From: Enhygromyxa salina
GTDB lineage: Bacteria > Myxococcota_A > Polyangia > Nannocystales > Nannocystaceae
NCBI RefSeq assembly: GCF_002994635.1
Contig: NZ_PVNL01000119.1
Span: forward strand, 59,189-123,188
Reading direction: 5' to 3'
DNA length: 64,000 nucleotides
Shown here: positions 27,850 through 35,832 of the stretch, piece by piece
How the letters are laid out: the number at the start of each line of letters is the position of its first letter
Numbering within the stretch: the stretch's first letter is position 1
Translations under genes and position numbers: made by a program
Notes under the pieces: generated by a model
Databases searched by the model: none
What the model was told of the DNA's origin: nothing
The model's input: only the letters and a program-made list of their open reading frames with translations

Positions 27850-30744
27850 TCAGGCTCGGACCAGCAGGTCGCGGAGCTCACCGAGGACGAGCGCGAGCGC
27901 ACCGACGTCCCGCGCGGGAGAGGCGACCACTCGCGCGATCACCTCGGTCACGCTGACATGCGCCGACGCCCCACCAAACATGCTCTCGTTGAGCTTGAGC
28001 GAGAGGTTGTCGATCGCGCCGCGCAGCATGTCCAGGGTTGGCTCGGCGACCTCGCCGGAGAGTTCGGCCTGCTGCGCGGCGGCCTGCATCAGGGTGTCGA
28101 TGTGCTCGGCGTAGATCAACAAGATCCGGGCGGAGCTGACCGTCGAGATCAAGTCAGCGAAGCGCTGCTCGGCGGCGCGGACGTCAGCGAGGGCCAGATC
28201 GGTCTGGTGCAGGGTCAGCTGACAGGCCGCCCGGTTGTTGTACGCCGCGGCCAGGCCGAGCTTGGCGTCGGCGTGCTGGGTGTGCTCGAACTGCTCGATC
28301 GCCCGGCCGAAGTCGGCGATCGCTTGCTCGTGGTGCCCGAGCCGACGGTGGGCCTCGCCGCGGTTGAGGTAGCCGCGGCCAAGCCTGACCTTGCGCTCGG
28401 TCGCCGTTGGAAATTCCTGCGCCAGGAGCAGCGCGAGCGCGCGGTCGAGGGCCCGCAGCGCGCGGTCGAGGTCGCCCCGCAGCGCGCGAAGCTTGCCCAT
28501 GTTCAGGTAGATGTCGGCGGTCTGAGCGTTGACCGGCTGACCGAGCTTCTTGAGCTGCATCGCAAGCGCGAGCCCGGCCTGGCAGGCATCGAGGGCGCGG
28601 TCGAGCTCGCCGCTCTGCAGCTCGCTGTTCGAGCGCGCGACCAGACACTCGAGCTGCTCGACCTCGAACGCGCGGCGACGGGCCTCGAGGTAGCTGTGCA
28701 GCAGCTCGCCGCGGCGGGCCGCGAGCTGGTGCTCACCGTCGCGCTCGAGCGTCTTGATATGCAGATTGAACAGCTTGGCGATCTCGAGCTCGTGGAGGTC
28801 GACGGTCGGCGTGAACCCGGTGGTGAGCGTGGTGCCGTCGGGTGAGAAGCCGGACGAGGCGAGGACCGTCCAGGCGCAGTCGGCCACCGCGCTGTCGAGC
28901 TGCGCGCGGATCAACGACTCGGCGTTGGCCAGCAGGTGGCGGGCCGCGCTGGCGAATTCGTGCTCCTTGATCAGGCTCTCGATCGCGGTGAGCCGCACGA
29001 ACGCCGATGAGTGCGAGCGCCGCGACGCCTGGGCGTTGGCGATCGCAACGCTGGCCTTGCCCGCGACAGGCTCGGGGATGTCGGCGCGGATCAGATCGCG
29101 GTACCAGGGATTGACGATGAATCCATCGAGGCTCTCGCTGATCAGCGGCGGCGCCGAGAACTCGCGGTTGATGTCGACGATCCGCTCGTAGAACACCTGC
29201 GCCCAGTGATCGTGGCTGCGCTTGGACACGCTGCGGCGGACGTCGTGATAGGCGTCGACCAGATCCTGCATGGACAGCGGGTGGCTCGACAGCGCGATCA
29301 AGCGGCACAGCAGCAAGCTCGCGTCGCCCTTGTTGGGGCCGCAAGCCTTGATGCGGGCCGAGAACGCCTTGCCGTCGGCGGCGGTCAGCTGCTGCACCCG
29401 CGAGACCACTTGATCGGCGCTGGCGTGGGAGCCGAGCACGACGAAGGCCCGGTGGATCACGCCCGGGAGGTAGCGGGCGGCGCGGGCGATTCGGCCGGCG
29501 TCATCCGACCGCAGGCCCGGGAAGTACTTGCGCGCGACTGAGGCCGCCTGCCGCTCGCTCAGCGTGGGGATCGGGGTGTGCGGGAGCGGGTTGCCGTGGC
29601 GATCGAGCGGGCGGGTGTGGGCGGTGGCCAGGATCCGGCAGGTGAAATTGCGGGCCTTGTTGAGGTGCGCGTACTGAAGCAGCGCGACCAGCTTGGGCTC
29701 GCGCTCGAAGTCGACGTCGTCGATCAGCAGCGCGGCGTTGTTGCTGAGCAGCAGATTGTAGAGGGTGTCGACCTCTTGCAGCTCCTGGTGGGGCACGTAC
29801 CACAGGCTGCTCTGGACCTCTGGCAGCGCGCGCTTGAGCTCGGCGAACAGCCGATCGAAGCGATGCGAGACGTCGCCAAAGTCGCCGCACCAGATGACCG
29901 GGGAGGCCGGCTCGGACTCCTCGATCTGCTGCATGAGCATGGCGAGCAGCGTGGTCTTGCCGCTCTTGGGCGGGCCGACGAGCAGCGAGAGGCGCTGGGT
30001 CATCGCGCCACTCAGGAGCCGCTGATAGCCGCTGAGCGCCCCGGCTGGCGGTGGCGGCGTGCCCAGCTGCAAGTAGCGGCTGGTCCCGAGCACCCCGCGG
30101 CCAAGGAACTCGCGGTGGAGGTCCTGCAGCGGCAAGAAGTAGCAGGTCTCGGCGTAGTTGCCGGCGCTGCCCCACAGCACGCCGATCGCCGAGCGGCTGC
30201 CAAACAGCACGACCGGGCCGCCGCTGGCCCCGTGGATGCCGGTCGGGCCCAGACCCGTATGCTTGATCACCGACAGTGGCGCCGAGGACAGGCCCGGCTG
30301 GCCGTCCGAGACCAGCGCGATGCCCTCGCCGAACCGGGCGCTCTCGTAGCCGGCGATGCACAGCTTGTGTCCGGCGTGATCCTGGGTCTCGTAGGCGCCG
30401 ATCTCCAGGAAGTGATCGAAGTTCTTGTTGAGGTCGAGCAGCACCAGCGCGTCGTCGCGCAGGGCGGTGTTGGGTACTTTGATCGGCTCGGAGATCGCGG
30501 CGACCCGGGCGTAGACCGGCATCTCCTCGCTGGTGAACACGTTGGCGCGCACCTCGATCTGCGCGTCGAGCAGATCGACCGAGTGCGGGGCCCGGTTCTC
30601 GCGGCCGCGAAAGTACTCGTCGACGACGTGCAGCAGGGTGAGCGCGTGGCGACGCCCGATCAAGAACGCGGTGCCAGCAGGGGCCTGATCACCCTCGCGC
30701 ATGACCGCCAAGCAGCTGCGCTGGATGTGCTCGACCGAGCTCAC
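27850..30744 (-). CDS. trypsin-like peptidase / STAND-type NTPase / TPR protein
   Basis: A 964-aa cytoplasmic protein in three parts. Residues 1-215 form a trypsin-like peptidase with a full triad: His39 (ALTLLHVV), Asp98 (RDDALVLLDL) and Ser174 (GASGGPVV). Residues about 240-560 form an AAA/STAND-like NTPase, with Walker A GPPKSGKTT (257-265), Walker B ALLIDDVD (338-345) and ILATAHTRP as a sensor-like strand, then a helical part. The C-terminal half (about 600-964) is TPR-rich (LGRGYLNRGEAHRRLGHHEQA). There is no signal peptide. The GTG start at 30744 overlaps the stop of the upstream small gene (GTGA), so the two are coupled. In related systems the NTPase gates the effector domain after the repeats sense a trigger. 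The trigger here is unknown. Confidence 0.85.
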   Translation of the reverse strand: MSSVEHIQRSCLAVMREGDQAPAGTAFLIGRRHALTLLHVVDEYFRGRENRAPHSVDLLDAQIEVRANVFTSEEMPVYARVAAISEPIKVPNTALRDDALVLLDLNKNFDHFLEIGAYETQDHAGHKLCIAGYESARFGEGIALVSDGQPGLSSAPLSVIKHTGLGPTGIHGASGGPVVLFGSRSAIGVLWGSAGNYAETCYFLPLQDLHREFLGRGVLGTSRYLQLGTPPPPAGALSGYQRLLSGAMTQRLSLLVGPPKSGKTTLLAMLMQQIEESEPASPVIWCGDFGDVSHRFDRLFAELKRALPEVQSSLWYVPHQELQEVDTLYNLLLSNNAALLIDDVDFEREPKLVALLQYAHLNKARNFTCRILATAHTRPLDRHGNPLPHTPIPTLSERQAASVARKYFPGLRSDDAGRIARAARYLPGVIHRAFVVLGSHASADQVVSRVQQLTAADGKAFSARIKACGPNKGDASLLLCRLIALSSHPLSMQDLVDAYHDVRRSVSKRSHDHWAQVFYERIVDINREFSAPPLISESLDGFIVNPWYRDLIRADIPEPVAGKASVAIANAQASRRSHSSAFVRLTAIESLIKEHEFASAARHLLANAESLIRAQLDSAVADCAWTVLASSGFSPDGTTLTTGFTPTVDLHELEIAKLFNLHIKTLERDGEHQLAARRGELLHSYLEARRRAFEVEQLECLVARSNSELQSGELDRALDACQAGLALAMQLKKLGQPVNAQTADIYLNMGKLRALRGDLDRALRALDRALALLLAQEFPTATERKVRLGRGYLNRGEAHRRLGHHEQAIADFGRAIEQFEHTQHADAKLGLAAAYNNRAACQLTLHQTDLALADVRAAEQRFADLISTVSSARILLIYAEHIDTLMQAAAQQAELSGEVAEPTLDMLRGAIDNLSLKLNESMFGGASAHVSVTEVIARVVASPARDVGALALVLGELRDLLVRA

Positions 30745-31085
30745 GTCTTGGCGCGATCCCAGGTCGTCGTGACTTCGATCGCGCCCGAAGCGGTGCCCTT
30801 GGCGATGTACAGGTTGCCCTCGACCCCGGCCGCCAGTGAGAATTTCATGGTCACGGTCGCGGGTCGGCTGGCCTCGGGTAGCTTGGCCATGGCCTCGGCG
30901 AAGCACAGCGCGGGGGTGACGATGAAGTCGGTCAGGGTCGACATCCCAACGTCGGCCAGCTGCTCGCCGAGCGCCTGGATCTTCTCGCGTGGACCGCGGG
31001 TCGGACCGCGACTCGCCGGCTCGTAGGGAGCGCTGAGCTTGGCGCCGCCTTCCGGGGTCTCGACCTGGATCGAGATGGTCGACAT
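30741..31085 (-). CDS. Trypco1-like (trypsin-co-occurring domain) protein
   Basis: A 114-aa protein. The N-terminal strand ISIQVETPEGGAKL is followed by a helix (REKIQALGEQLADVG) and the C-terminal strand set ATVTMKFSLAAGVEGNLYIA, then GAIEVTTTW. This order, with an F-s-l-a-a/iak/T-x-x-W pattern, matches the Trypco1 (CU044_2847-type) domain, which commonly sits beside trypsin-like peptidase/NTPase proteins. The stop overlaps the GTG of the next gene. I chose the ATG at 31085; a GTG at 31121 would add 12 residues. No Shine-Dalgarno sequence is clear for either. It is probably a regulator or partner of the peptidase. Confidence 0.78.
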   Translation of the reverse strand: MSTISIQVETPEGGAKLSAPYEPASRGPTRGPREKIQALGEQLADVGMSTLTDFIVTPALCFAEAMAKLPEASRPATVTMKFSLAAGVEGNLYIAKGTASGAIEVTTTWDRAKT

Positions 31086-31277
31086 CCCGGGAGGCGTGTC
31101 GCTGGCATCGTCGCTCGTCACCCGAGGATCGGGCCACAGGAGTGGCGAGGGTGTCAACCGAAACGGCGTTGCCCCGCCCGCGAGCAGGCGCGCGGGCGGG
31201 CGTTGACGCAACCCCTCACGCCGCCCCGCGAGCTCGATGATTACGCCAACGGCTGTTTGGCCTGTATCATGCCAGCC

Positions 31278-32483
31278 ATGCGCGCCCTGACCTGGTCTGC
31301 CGGTATTGGTTCCTTCGCCCTCCCGCTGCTGTTGCTCGGTGTGTCCGCGCTGACGCCCGCGACCGCGGCCGCGAGTCGGGTCGTGTTCGTCAACACCGAG
31401 CCGGTCACGATCGAAGCGGGCACCAATGATCCGGCGGCCGACAGCGTCAGCGTCAACGGCTACACGCAGACCGACTTCGACGGCTGGGTCGGGGCCTCGG
31501 ACGAGCAAAAGCAAGACCTGCTCGCGCTGCTCAAGGACGTGAGCGTGCCGTTCGACATCATCTTCACGCTCGAGCGCCCGGCGATGGGGCCCTACGACAT
31601 GGTCGTGTTCGGCAGCGCCGAAGATCACATGAGCTCGTTTGGCGGCACCTGCTCGGTGCAGGTCGGGCTGTCGGACTGCGGTGACGCGAGCGGGGTCTCG
31701 ATCGCGTTCGCGTACTGGGGCTGCCTGGCCGAGGATCTGCACCTCGACACCGAGCGCGTCGCGTTTCATACCCTCGGCGCGCTTGGCTATGGCTGGGGGC
31801 TCGAGAACATCGCGGGCAACGGGCAGATCATGTCGTCGTGGAGTAACTCGGCCCTGAAGTTTGGGGAGGCGTGCGCGAACATCAATGGTGGCTCGGGGTG
31901 CGCCCACGCGGAGTGTGGGATGGGTCAGCAAAACAGCACCGCTGATCTGATCGCCAACCTCGGGGCGCGGGTCGACGACGGGCCGCCCGAGATCGTCGTG
32001 ATCGAGCCGCAGCCGGGGTCGGATGTGACGTCGCCGTTTGACGTGGTCGTGGAGGTCGACGATGGGTTTGGCGGGATCACGGCCCAGCTCGAGGTCGTCG
32101 GGCTAGGGGCGCCGCCGGCCGTGGATGCGGAGTATCCATATCGCTGGAGCGGGCTGGATCTCGGGGCGGGCCCGAGCGCGCTGACCTTACTGGTGACGGC
32201 GACCGACGCCGACGGCAATGAGGTCTCGACCGAGATCCCGGTGTGCCTGGGCGGCGGGTGCCCGGAGCCTGGCGATGGCGACGGCGATGGCGATGGCGAT
32301 GGCGACCCTGGCGACGGGGATGGCGATGGCGACGGCGGCGGGGAGACTGGCGGGGGAACGGCGGGCGCCGACGCGGGCGAGGCCAAGGGGTGCGCGGTCG
32401 AGCAGCGCGGGGCCGGCGGTCTCGGCGGGCTGCTGGTGCTGGGGTTGGTCGGGCTCGCTCGGCGGCGAGCGCAGCAGGCGTAG
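31278..32483 (+). CDS. secreted protein with degenerate metalloprotease motif and MYXO-CTERM-like tail
   Basis: A 401-aa protein with a Sec signal (LPLLLLGVSALTPATAAA). The N-terminal domain has AFHTLGALGYGWGLEN, which lines up with the metzincin/matrixin HExxHxxGLEH motif, but the zinc His and Glu are replaced (GALGY for HExxH, Asn for the third His). A Met-turn-like IMSSW follows. A beta-sandwich domain comes next (TSPFDVVVEVDDGFGGITA). The C-terminus is a GDGDGDP spacer, Cys, a hydrophobic run (GGLLVLGLVGLA) and RRR, like MYXO-CTERM. It is probably a non-catalytic surface protein. The start is the ATG at 31278. Confidence 0.75.
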   Translation: MRALTWSAGIGSFALPLLLLGVSALTPATAAASRVVFVNTEPVTIEAGTNDPAADSVSVNGYTQTDFDGWVGASDEQKQDLLALLKDVSVPFDIIFTLERPAMGPYDMVVFGSAEDHMSSFGGTCSVQVGLSDCGDASGVSIAFAYWGCLAEDLHLDTERVAFHTLGALGYGWGLENIAGNGQIMSSWSNSALKFGEACANINGGSGCAHAECGMGQQNSTADLIANLGARVDDGPPEIVVIEPQPGSDVTSPFDVVVEVDDGFGGITAQLEVVGLGAPPAVDAEYPYRWSGLDLGAGPSALTLLVTATDADGNEVSTEIPVCLGGGCPEPGDGDGDGDGDGDPGDGDGDGDGGGETGGGTAGADAGEAKGCAVEQRGAGGLGGLLVLGLVGLARRRAQQA

Positions 32484-32486
32484 CGC

Positions 32487-33356
32487 CTACGGCAGCACAC
32501 ACACGCCGAGATCTTCGAACCCCGACGGCGGCGGATCCTCGAAGAAGGGGATACACGCGTAGTCGGGATCGATCGCCTGACAGGGCCCGTCGCCCGCGGC
32601 CACCGTGCAATATGCCGCGCAACACTCGTCGCCCGCGCAGCTCGTCAGCGACAAGCCCTCGACGCACAGCAGCTCGGACGCGCAGTCGTTGACGAGGCTG
32701 CACGGCTCACCAACCCCATGGCCCGCGCCTTCGAGCACGCAGCTGAAGTCGGGATTGGTCCACGCACACTCGAGGCCCACGCCGCAGTCGCTGGCTAGCG
32801 GCACGCAACGCTGGACGCACATGGGCGGGTCCACGTCGCTGAGCGAGCATGTCCAGCCATCGATACATTCGACGTACTGGATGCCTCCGGTGCAATAGGG
32901 GTGGCAACGACCGGCGAGCAGCCCCGAATTGTATGACCAACAAAAGCCGTCGGCGTCGCAGTCGTCGTTGCCGGTTGCGAGGCTGCCTATCGAACAGGTC
33001 TGGCCGGGCTCGACCGCGCCCGTGACCGACACACACCGGTACTCGGGCGCGCTGGCGAGGTCGGGCCAGTGCGGCACGCACTTATAGCTGGTGGGGCAGT
33101 TCTGATAGATCATGCTGCAGGACTGCTCACCGATGTCCCCAATCTCGCACTCGTCGAGGTCGTTTTCACCGCATTCGTCGGGGCCGTCGGTGAAGGTGGT
33201 CGGGGCGGTCGATGTGGTCGTCGAGGCCATGCCGCTCGAGCTGGTCTCGCCATCGCCCGCGCCGCCCGAGGCTTGGCCGCACGCGGTGATCCAGCTGGCC
33301 GCCAAGCTGGCCGCACAGATCAGCGTGTAGACGCGCAAGTCACCGGGCGTTCGCAT
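32487..33356 (-). CDS. Cys-rich lipoprotein
   Basis: A 289-aa predicted lipoprotein with signal SLAASWITA|C and a Ser/Thr/Gly spacer. The mature part has about 30 cysteines, arranged as small EGF- or Notch-like units (for example GNDDCDADGFCWSYNSGL and CSLVNDCASELLCVEGLSL). It is likely held by disulfides on the cell surface. I chose the ATG at 33356 over one at 33374 because it sits closer to the signal peptide. Its stop is 3 bases from the convergent stop of the pseudo-protease gene. Confidence 0.72.
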   Translation of the reverse strand: MRTPGDLRVYTLICAASLAASWITACGQASGGAGDGETSSSGMASTTTSTAPTTFTDGPDECGENDLDECEIGDIGEQSCSMIYQNCPTSYKCVPHWPDLASAPEYRCVSVTGAVEPGQTCSIGSLATGNDDCDADGFCWSYNSGLLAGRCHPYCTGGIQYVECIDGWTCSLSDVDPPMCVQRCVPLASDCGVGLECAWTNPDFSCVLEGAGHGVGEPCSLVNDCASELLCVEGLSLTSCAGDECCAAYCTVAAGDGPCQAIDPDYACIPFFEDPPPSGFEDLGVCVLP

Positions 33357-33574
33357 GGACCGCCAATGTTGCACATGTTCATGGCTCTGCTCAATCTCTC
33401 GTCTCGTCTCGTCGCGGTGAGCTCAGCGCCGCGCAGGCCGATACCAAGATCACGCGAGCGGTCGCCAGCTATTGTGCGCCCGCGTCGCTCGGGCCCGCGG
33501 CCGGCTGCGCGCGGTCACGGCTGAGCGCGCGCGTCGATTGGAAACAAACCACACGAGCAGCTACCGTGGGCGCG

Positions 33575-34789
33575 ATGCCTGCCCACGCTCGTCGACAGTT
33601 CTTGTATCTGTGTGCTGGCGGGGCCACGACCCTCCTGTTTGCGTGCAGCGAGGAGCTCGGCGGCAGCACGGGCGAGACAGGCGAGACCGGCGAGACCGAT
33701 GATGGCAATGGGGGCCCGTGCGCCGATCCCTTCGCGGGTGGCGTCCTGCTTGGCGCGATCACCAGCTTCGAGGGCGAAGGCCAGACCTCGGTCGGCGATC
33801 CCCAGGGCCAGGGCCTCGACGGCCGCCTGGCGCTGGACCTCGGCACCCTCGAGGCCGACACTCTGATCACTCAAAACGACGACTTCTTCGTCCGCACCGC
33901 GCTCCCGGATCAACTCGACCTCGACCAGGCGTGGAACCTGCGGGTGTCGGGCCTCGTCGACGCCGAGCTCGATCTCAGCCTCGATGACCTCGCTGCGCTG
34001 CCTCAGACCTCGCGCGTGGTCCTGCTCGAGTGCTCGGGCAACGGCGACAATCGTGCGTTCGGGCTGATCTCGGCGGCCGAGTGGTCGGGGGTGTTGCTGA
34101 CGGAGATCCTGGCCATGGTCTCGATCCAGGCCCAGGCGACGGCGGTGTTGATCGAGGGCTTCGACCAGCACTCGCAGCCCTCGACCAGCTCGAGCCCCGG
34201 CTGCAGCTGGGTGTTTCGCTTCGACGAGCTCGCGGCGGCCGGGGCGATGCTGGCGACGCACATGAACGGCGAGCCGCTCCCGCCGGATCACGGCCAGCCG
34301 CTGCGGCTGATCATCCCGGGCTGGTACGGCTGCTGCAACGCCAAGTGGGTCGACTCGATCCGTCTGGTCGGAGCCCGCGAGCCCGCGACCGCGCAGATGC
34401 TGGAGTTCGCCACGCGCACCCACCAGACCCAGGCCCACGCGCTGGCGGCCGACTACGCCCCCGCGATCATGCAGCAAGCGGCGATGCCCGTGCGTGTGGA
34501 GCGGTGGTCGGTCGACGGCGCGCTGCTCTACAAGATCGTCGGGATCATGTGGGGCGGCACCCAGGTCACCGACGCGCTGGCGATCCGGTTTGACGGCGGC
34601 GCCCCGCTCCCCGTCCAGGTCTGCCCGACACACGCCAGCACCGACACCTGGACGCTGTGGTCCTACGCCTGGAAGCCCGGCGCCGTTGGGACCTACGAGA
34701 TCACCATGGCGATCGACGATCCGACGGTCTCAACGGTCCGACTGGACAGCGGGTACTATGCCCGTCGGATCGTCATTGACGAGGTCTGA
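33575..34789 (+). CDS. sulfite-oxidase-like molybdopterin protein, Tat lipoprotein
   Basis: A 404-aa protein. The N-terminus has a twin-arginine motif (RRQFLYLCAGG) and a lipobox (LLFA|C), so Tat export and lipid anchoring are likely. The molybdopterin domain is recognised by RVVLLECSGNGDNR, whose Cys is the usual molybdenum ligand (compare CaGN in sulfite oxidases), and by LIIPGWYGCCNAKWVDSIRLV. The dimerisation domain follows (TDALAIRFDGGAPLP, WSYAWKPGAVGTYEI). No haem domain is visible. It could oxidise sulfite or act as a subunit of an MsrP-like pathway; the substrate is uncertain. The start is the ATG at 33575. Confidence 0.85.
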   Translation: MPAHARRQFLYLCAGGATTLLFACSEELGGSTGETGETGETDDGNGGPCADPFAGGVLLGAITSFEGEGQTSVGDPQGQGLDGRLALDLGTLEADTLITQNDDFFVRTALPDQLDLDQAWNLRVSGLVDAELDLSLDDLAALPQTSRVVLLECSGNGDNRAFGLISAAEWSGVLLTEILAMVSIQAQATAVLIEGFDQHSQPSTSSSPGCSWVFRFDELAAAGAMLATHMNGEPLPPDHGQPLRLIIPGWYGCCNAKWVDSIRLVGAREPATAQMLEFATRTHQTQAHALAADYAPAIMQQAAMPVRVERWSVDGALLYKIVGIMWGGTQVTDALAIRFDGGAPLPVQVCPTHASTDTWTLWSYAWKPGAVGTYEITMAIDDPTVSTVRLDSGYYARRIVIDEV

Positions 34790-34848
34790 GGCGGCGCGAC
34801 AGCAATGAAGGCAGCAACCATCGTGTCGATCACCAGCCAGGGGCGAGC

Positions 34849-35760
34849 ATGAACGAGCTGTGGCACACCCACCTGTTCACGCTCGGCGCCCAGAACATCA
34901 CCGTTGGCACCTTGGTGTCGGTCGTGGCGTACCTGGCCCTGCTCGCGCTGCTCACCCAGGTCGTCAAGCGCAAGCTGGTGTTTCGCCTGCTCCGCCGCAC
35001 GCAGGTCGACCCCGGGGTCCAGTACGCCACGGCGCGGATCAGCTCCTACGTGATCTGGGTGGTCGGCTTGTTCTCGATCCTCCCGTGGCTCGGGCTCGAG
35101 TTCAAGAGCATCATGGTCGCCTTCGGTGCGATCGGCGTCGGCGTGGGCTTGGGTCTGCAGAACCTGGCGGACAACTTCGTCAGCGGTCTGGTGCTGCTGT
35201 TCGAGCGTCCGGTCAAGGTCGGCGATCGGGTCCAGCTCAACGACGGCGTGCAGGGCCAGGTCGTGGGGATCCACGCGCGCACGACCGTGGTCCGGACCAA
35301 CGAGAGCATCGACATTTTGGTGCCCAACTCCGAGTTTGTCAGCCAGCGGGTCACCAACCTCAGCCTTCACAGTCGCGTGGTCAAGTTTCGATTCCCGATC
35401 GGGGTGTCGTACTCGAGCGACGTGGAGCAGGTCCGCGAGGCGCTGCTCACCGTCGGCAACGCGACGCCCTCGCTCGCGGTCGGGCAGTCGCCCGAGGTCC
35501 TGTTCCTGGGCTGCGGGGACTCGAGCCTGAACTTCGTGCTGCGGGTCCCCTCGGACACGATGCTGCACACCCCGGACGTGTTTGCGACAGAGATCTATTT
35601 TGCGATCTGGGCCGAGTTCGCGCGCCGCAAGATCGAGATTCCGTTCCCGCAACGCGACCTGCACCTGCGCAGCCCCACGCCGCTCTCGGTCCAGCTGCTC
35701 GAGCCGGGCAACCTGTCCTGGCTACAAAACAAGGTCGCGAAGCCGCCCTCGGATTCGTAG
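34849..35760 (+). CDS. MscS-family mechanosensitive channel (second)
   Basis: A 303-aa channel protein with helices TLVSVVAYLALLALLTQV and YVIWVVGLFSILPWLGL, a pore helix IMVAFGAIGVGVGLGLQ, then the MscS core ADNFVSGLVLLFERPVKVGDR and IDILVPNSEFVSQRVTN. It is more typical of the family than the MscS protein near 27 kb. It starts 59 bases after the sulfite-oxidase-like gene, so a shared transcript is possible, and it would act in osmotic or redox stress. Confidence 0.92.
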   Translation: MNELWHTHLFTLGAQNITVGTLVSVVAYLALLALLTQVVKRKLVFRLLRRTQVDPGVQYATARISSYVIWVVGLFSILPWLGLEFKSIMVAFGAIGVGVGLGLQNLADNFVSGLVLLFERPVKVGDRVQLNDGVQGQVVGIHARTTVVRTNESIDILVPNSEFVSQRVTNLSLHSRVVKFRFPIGVSYSSDVEQVREALLTVGNATPSLAVGQSPEVLFLGCGDSSLNFVLRVPSDTMLHTPDVFATEIYFAIWAEFARRKIEIPFPQRDLHLRSPTPLSVQLLEPGNLSWLQNKVAKPPSDS

Positions 35761-35832
35761 CCACATCGTCGACCGATTTTTTGACTAGGCGCTGTGCGAC
35801 CGCGGGCGTACCATCGGGGCCTGGAGACGTTC

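Noticed and set aside
30745..31137. N-terminal extension of the trypsin/NTPase gene upstream to 31137
   Set aside because: The extension is Arg-rich and lies over the Trypco1-like gene in another frame. The GTG at 30744 with a GTGA overlap fits better.
31122..31931. N-terminal extension of the Trypco1-like gene upstream to 31931
   Set aside because: It is antisense to the plus-strand gene at 31278 and has the composition of a shadow.
33515..34633. 372-aa open frame on the minus strand opposite the molybdopterin gene
   Set aside because: No motif or signal peptide; the plus-strand frame has Tat and Mo-cofactor motifs.
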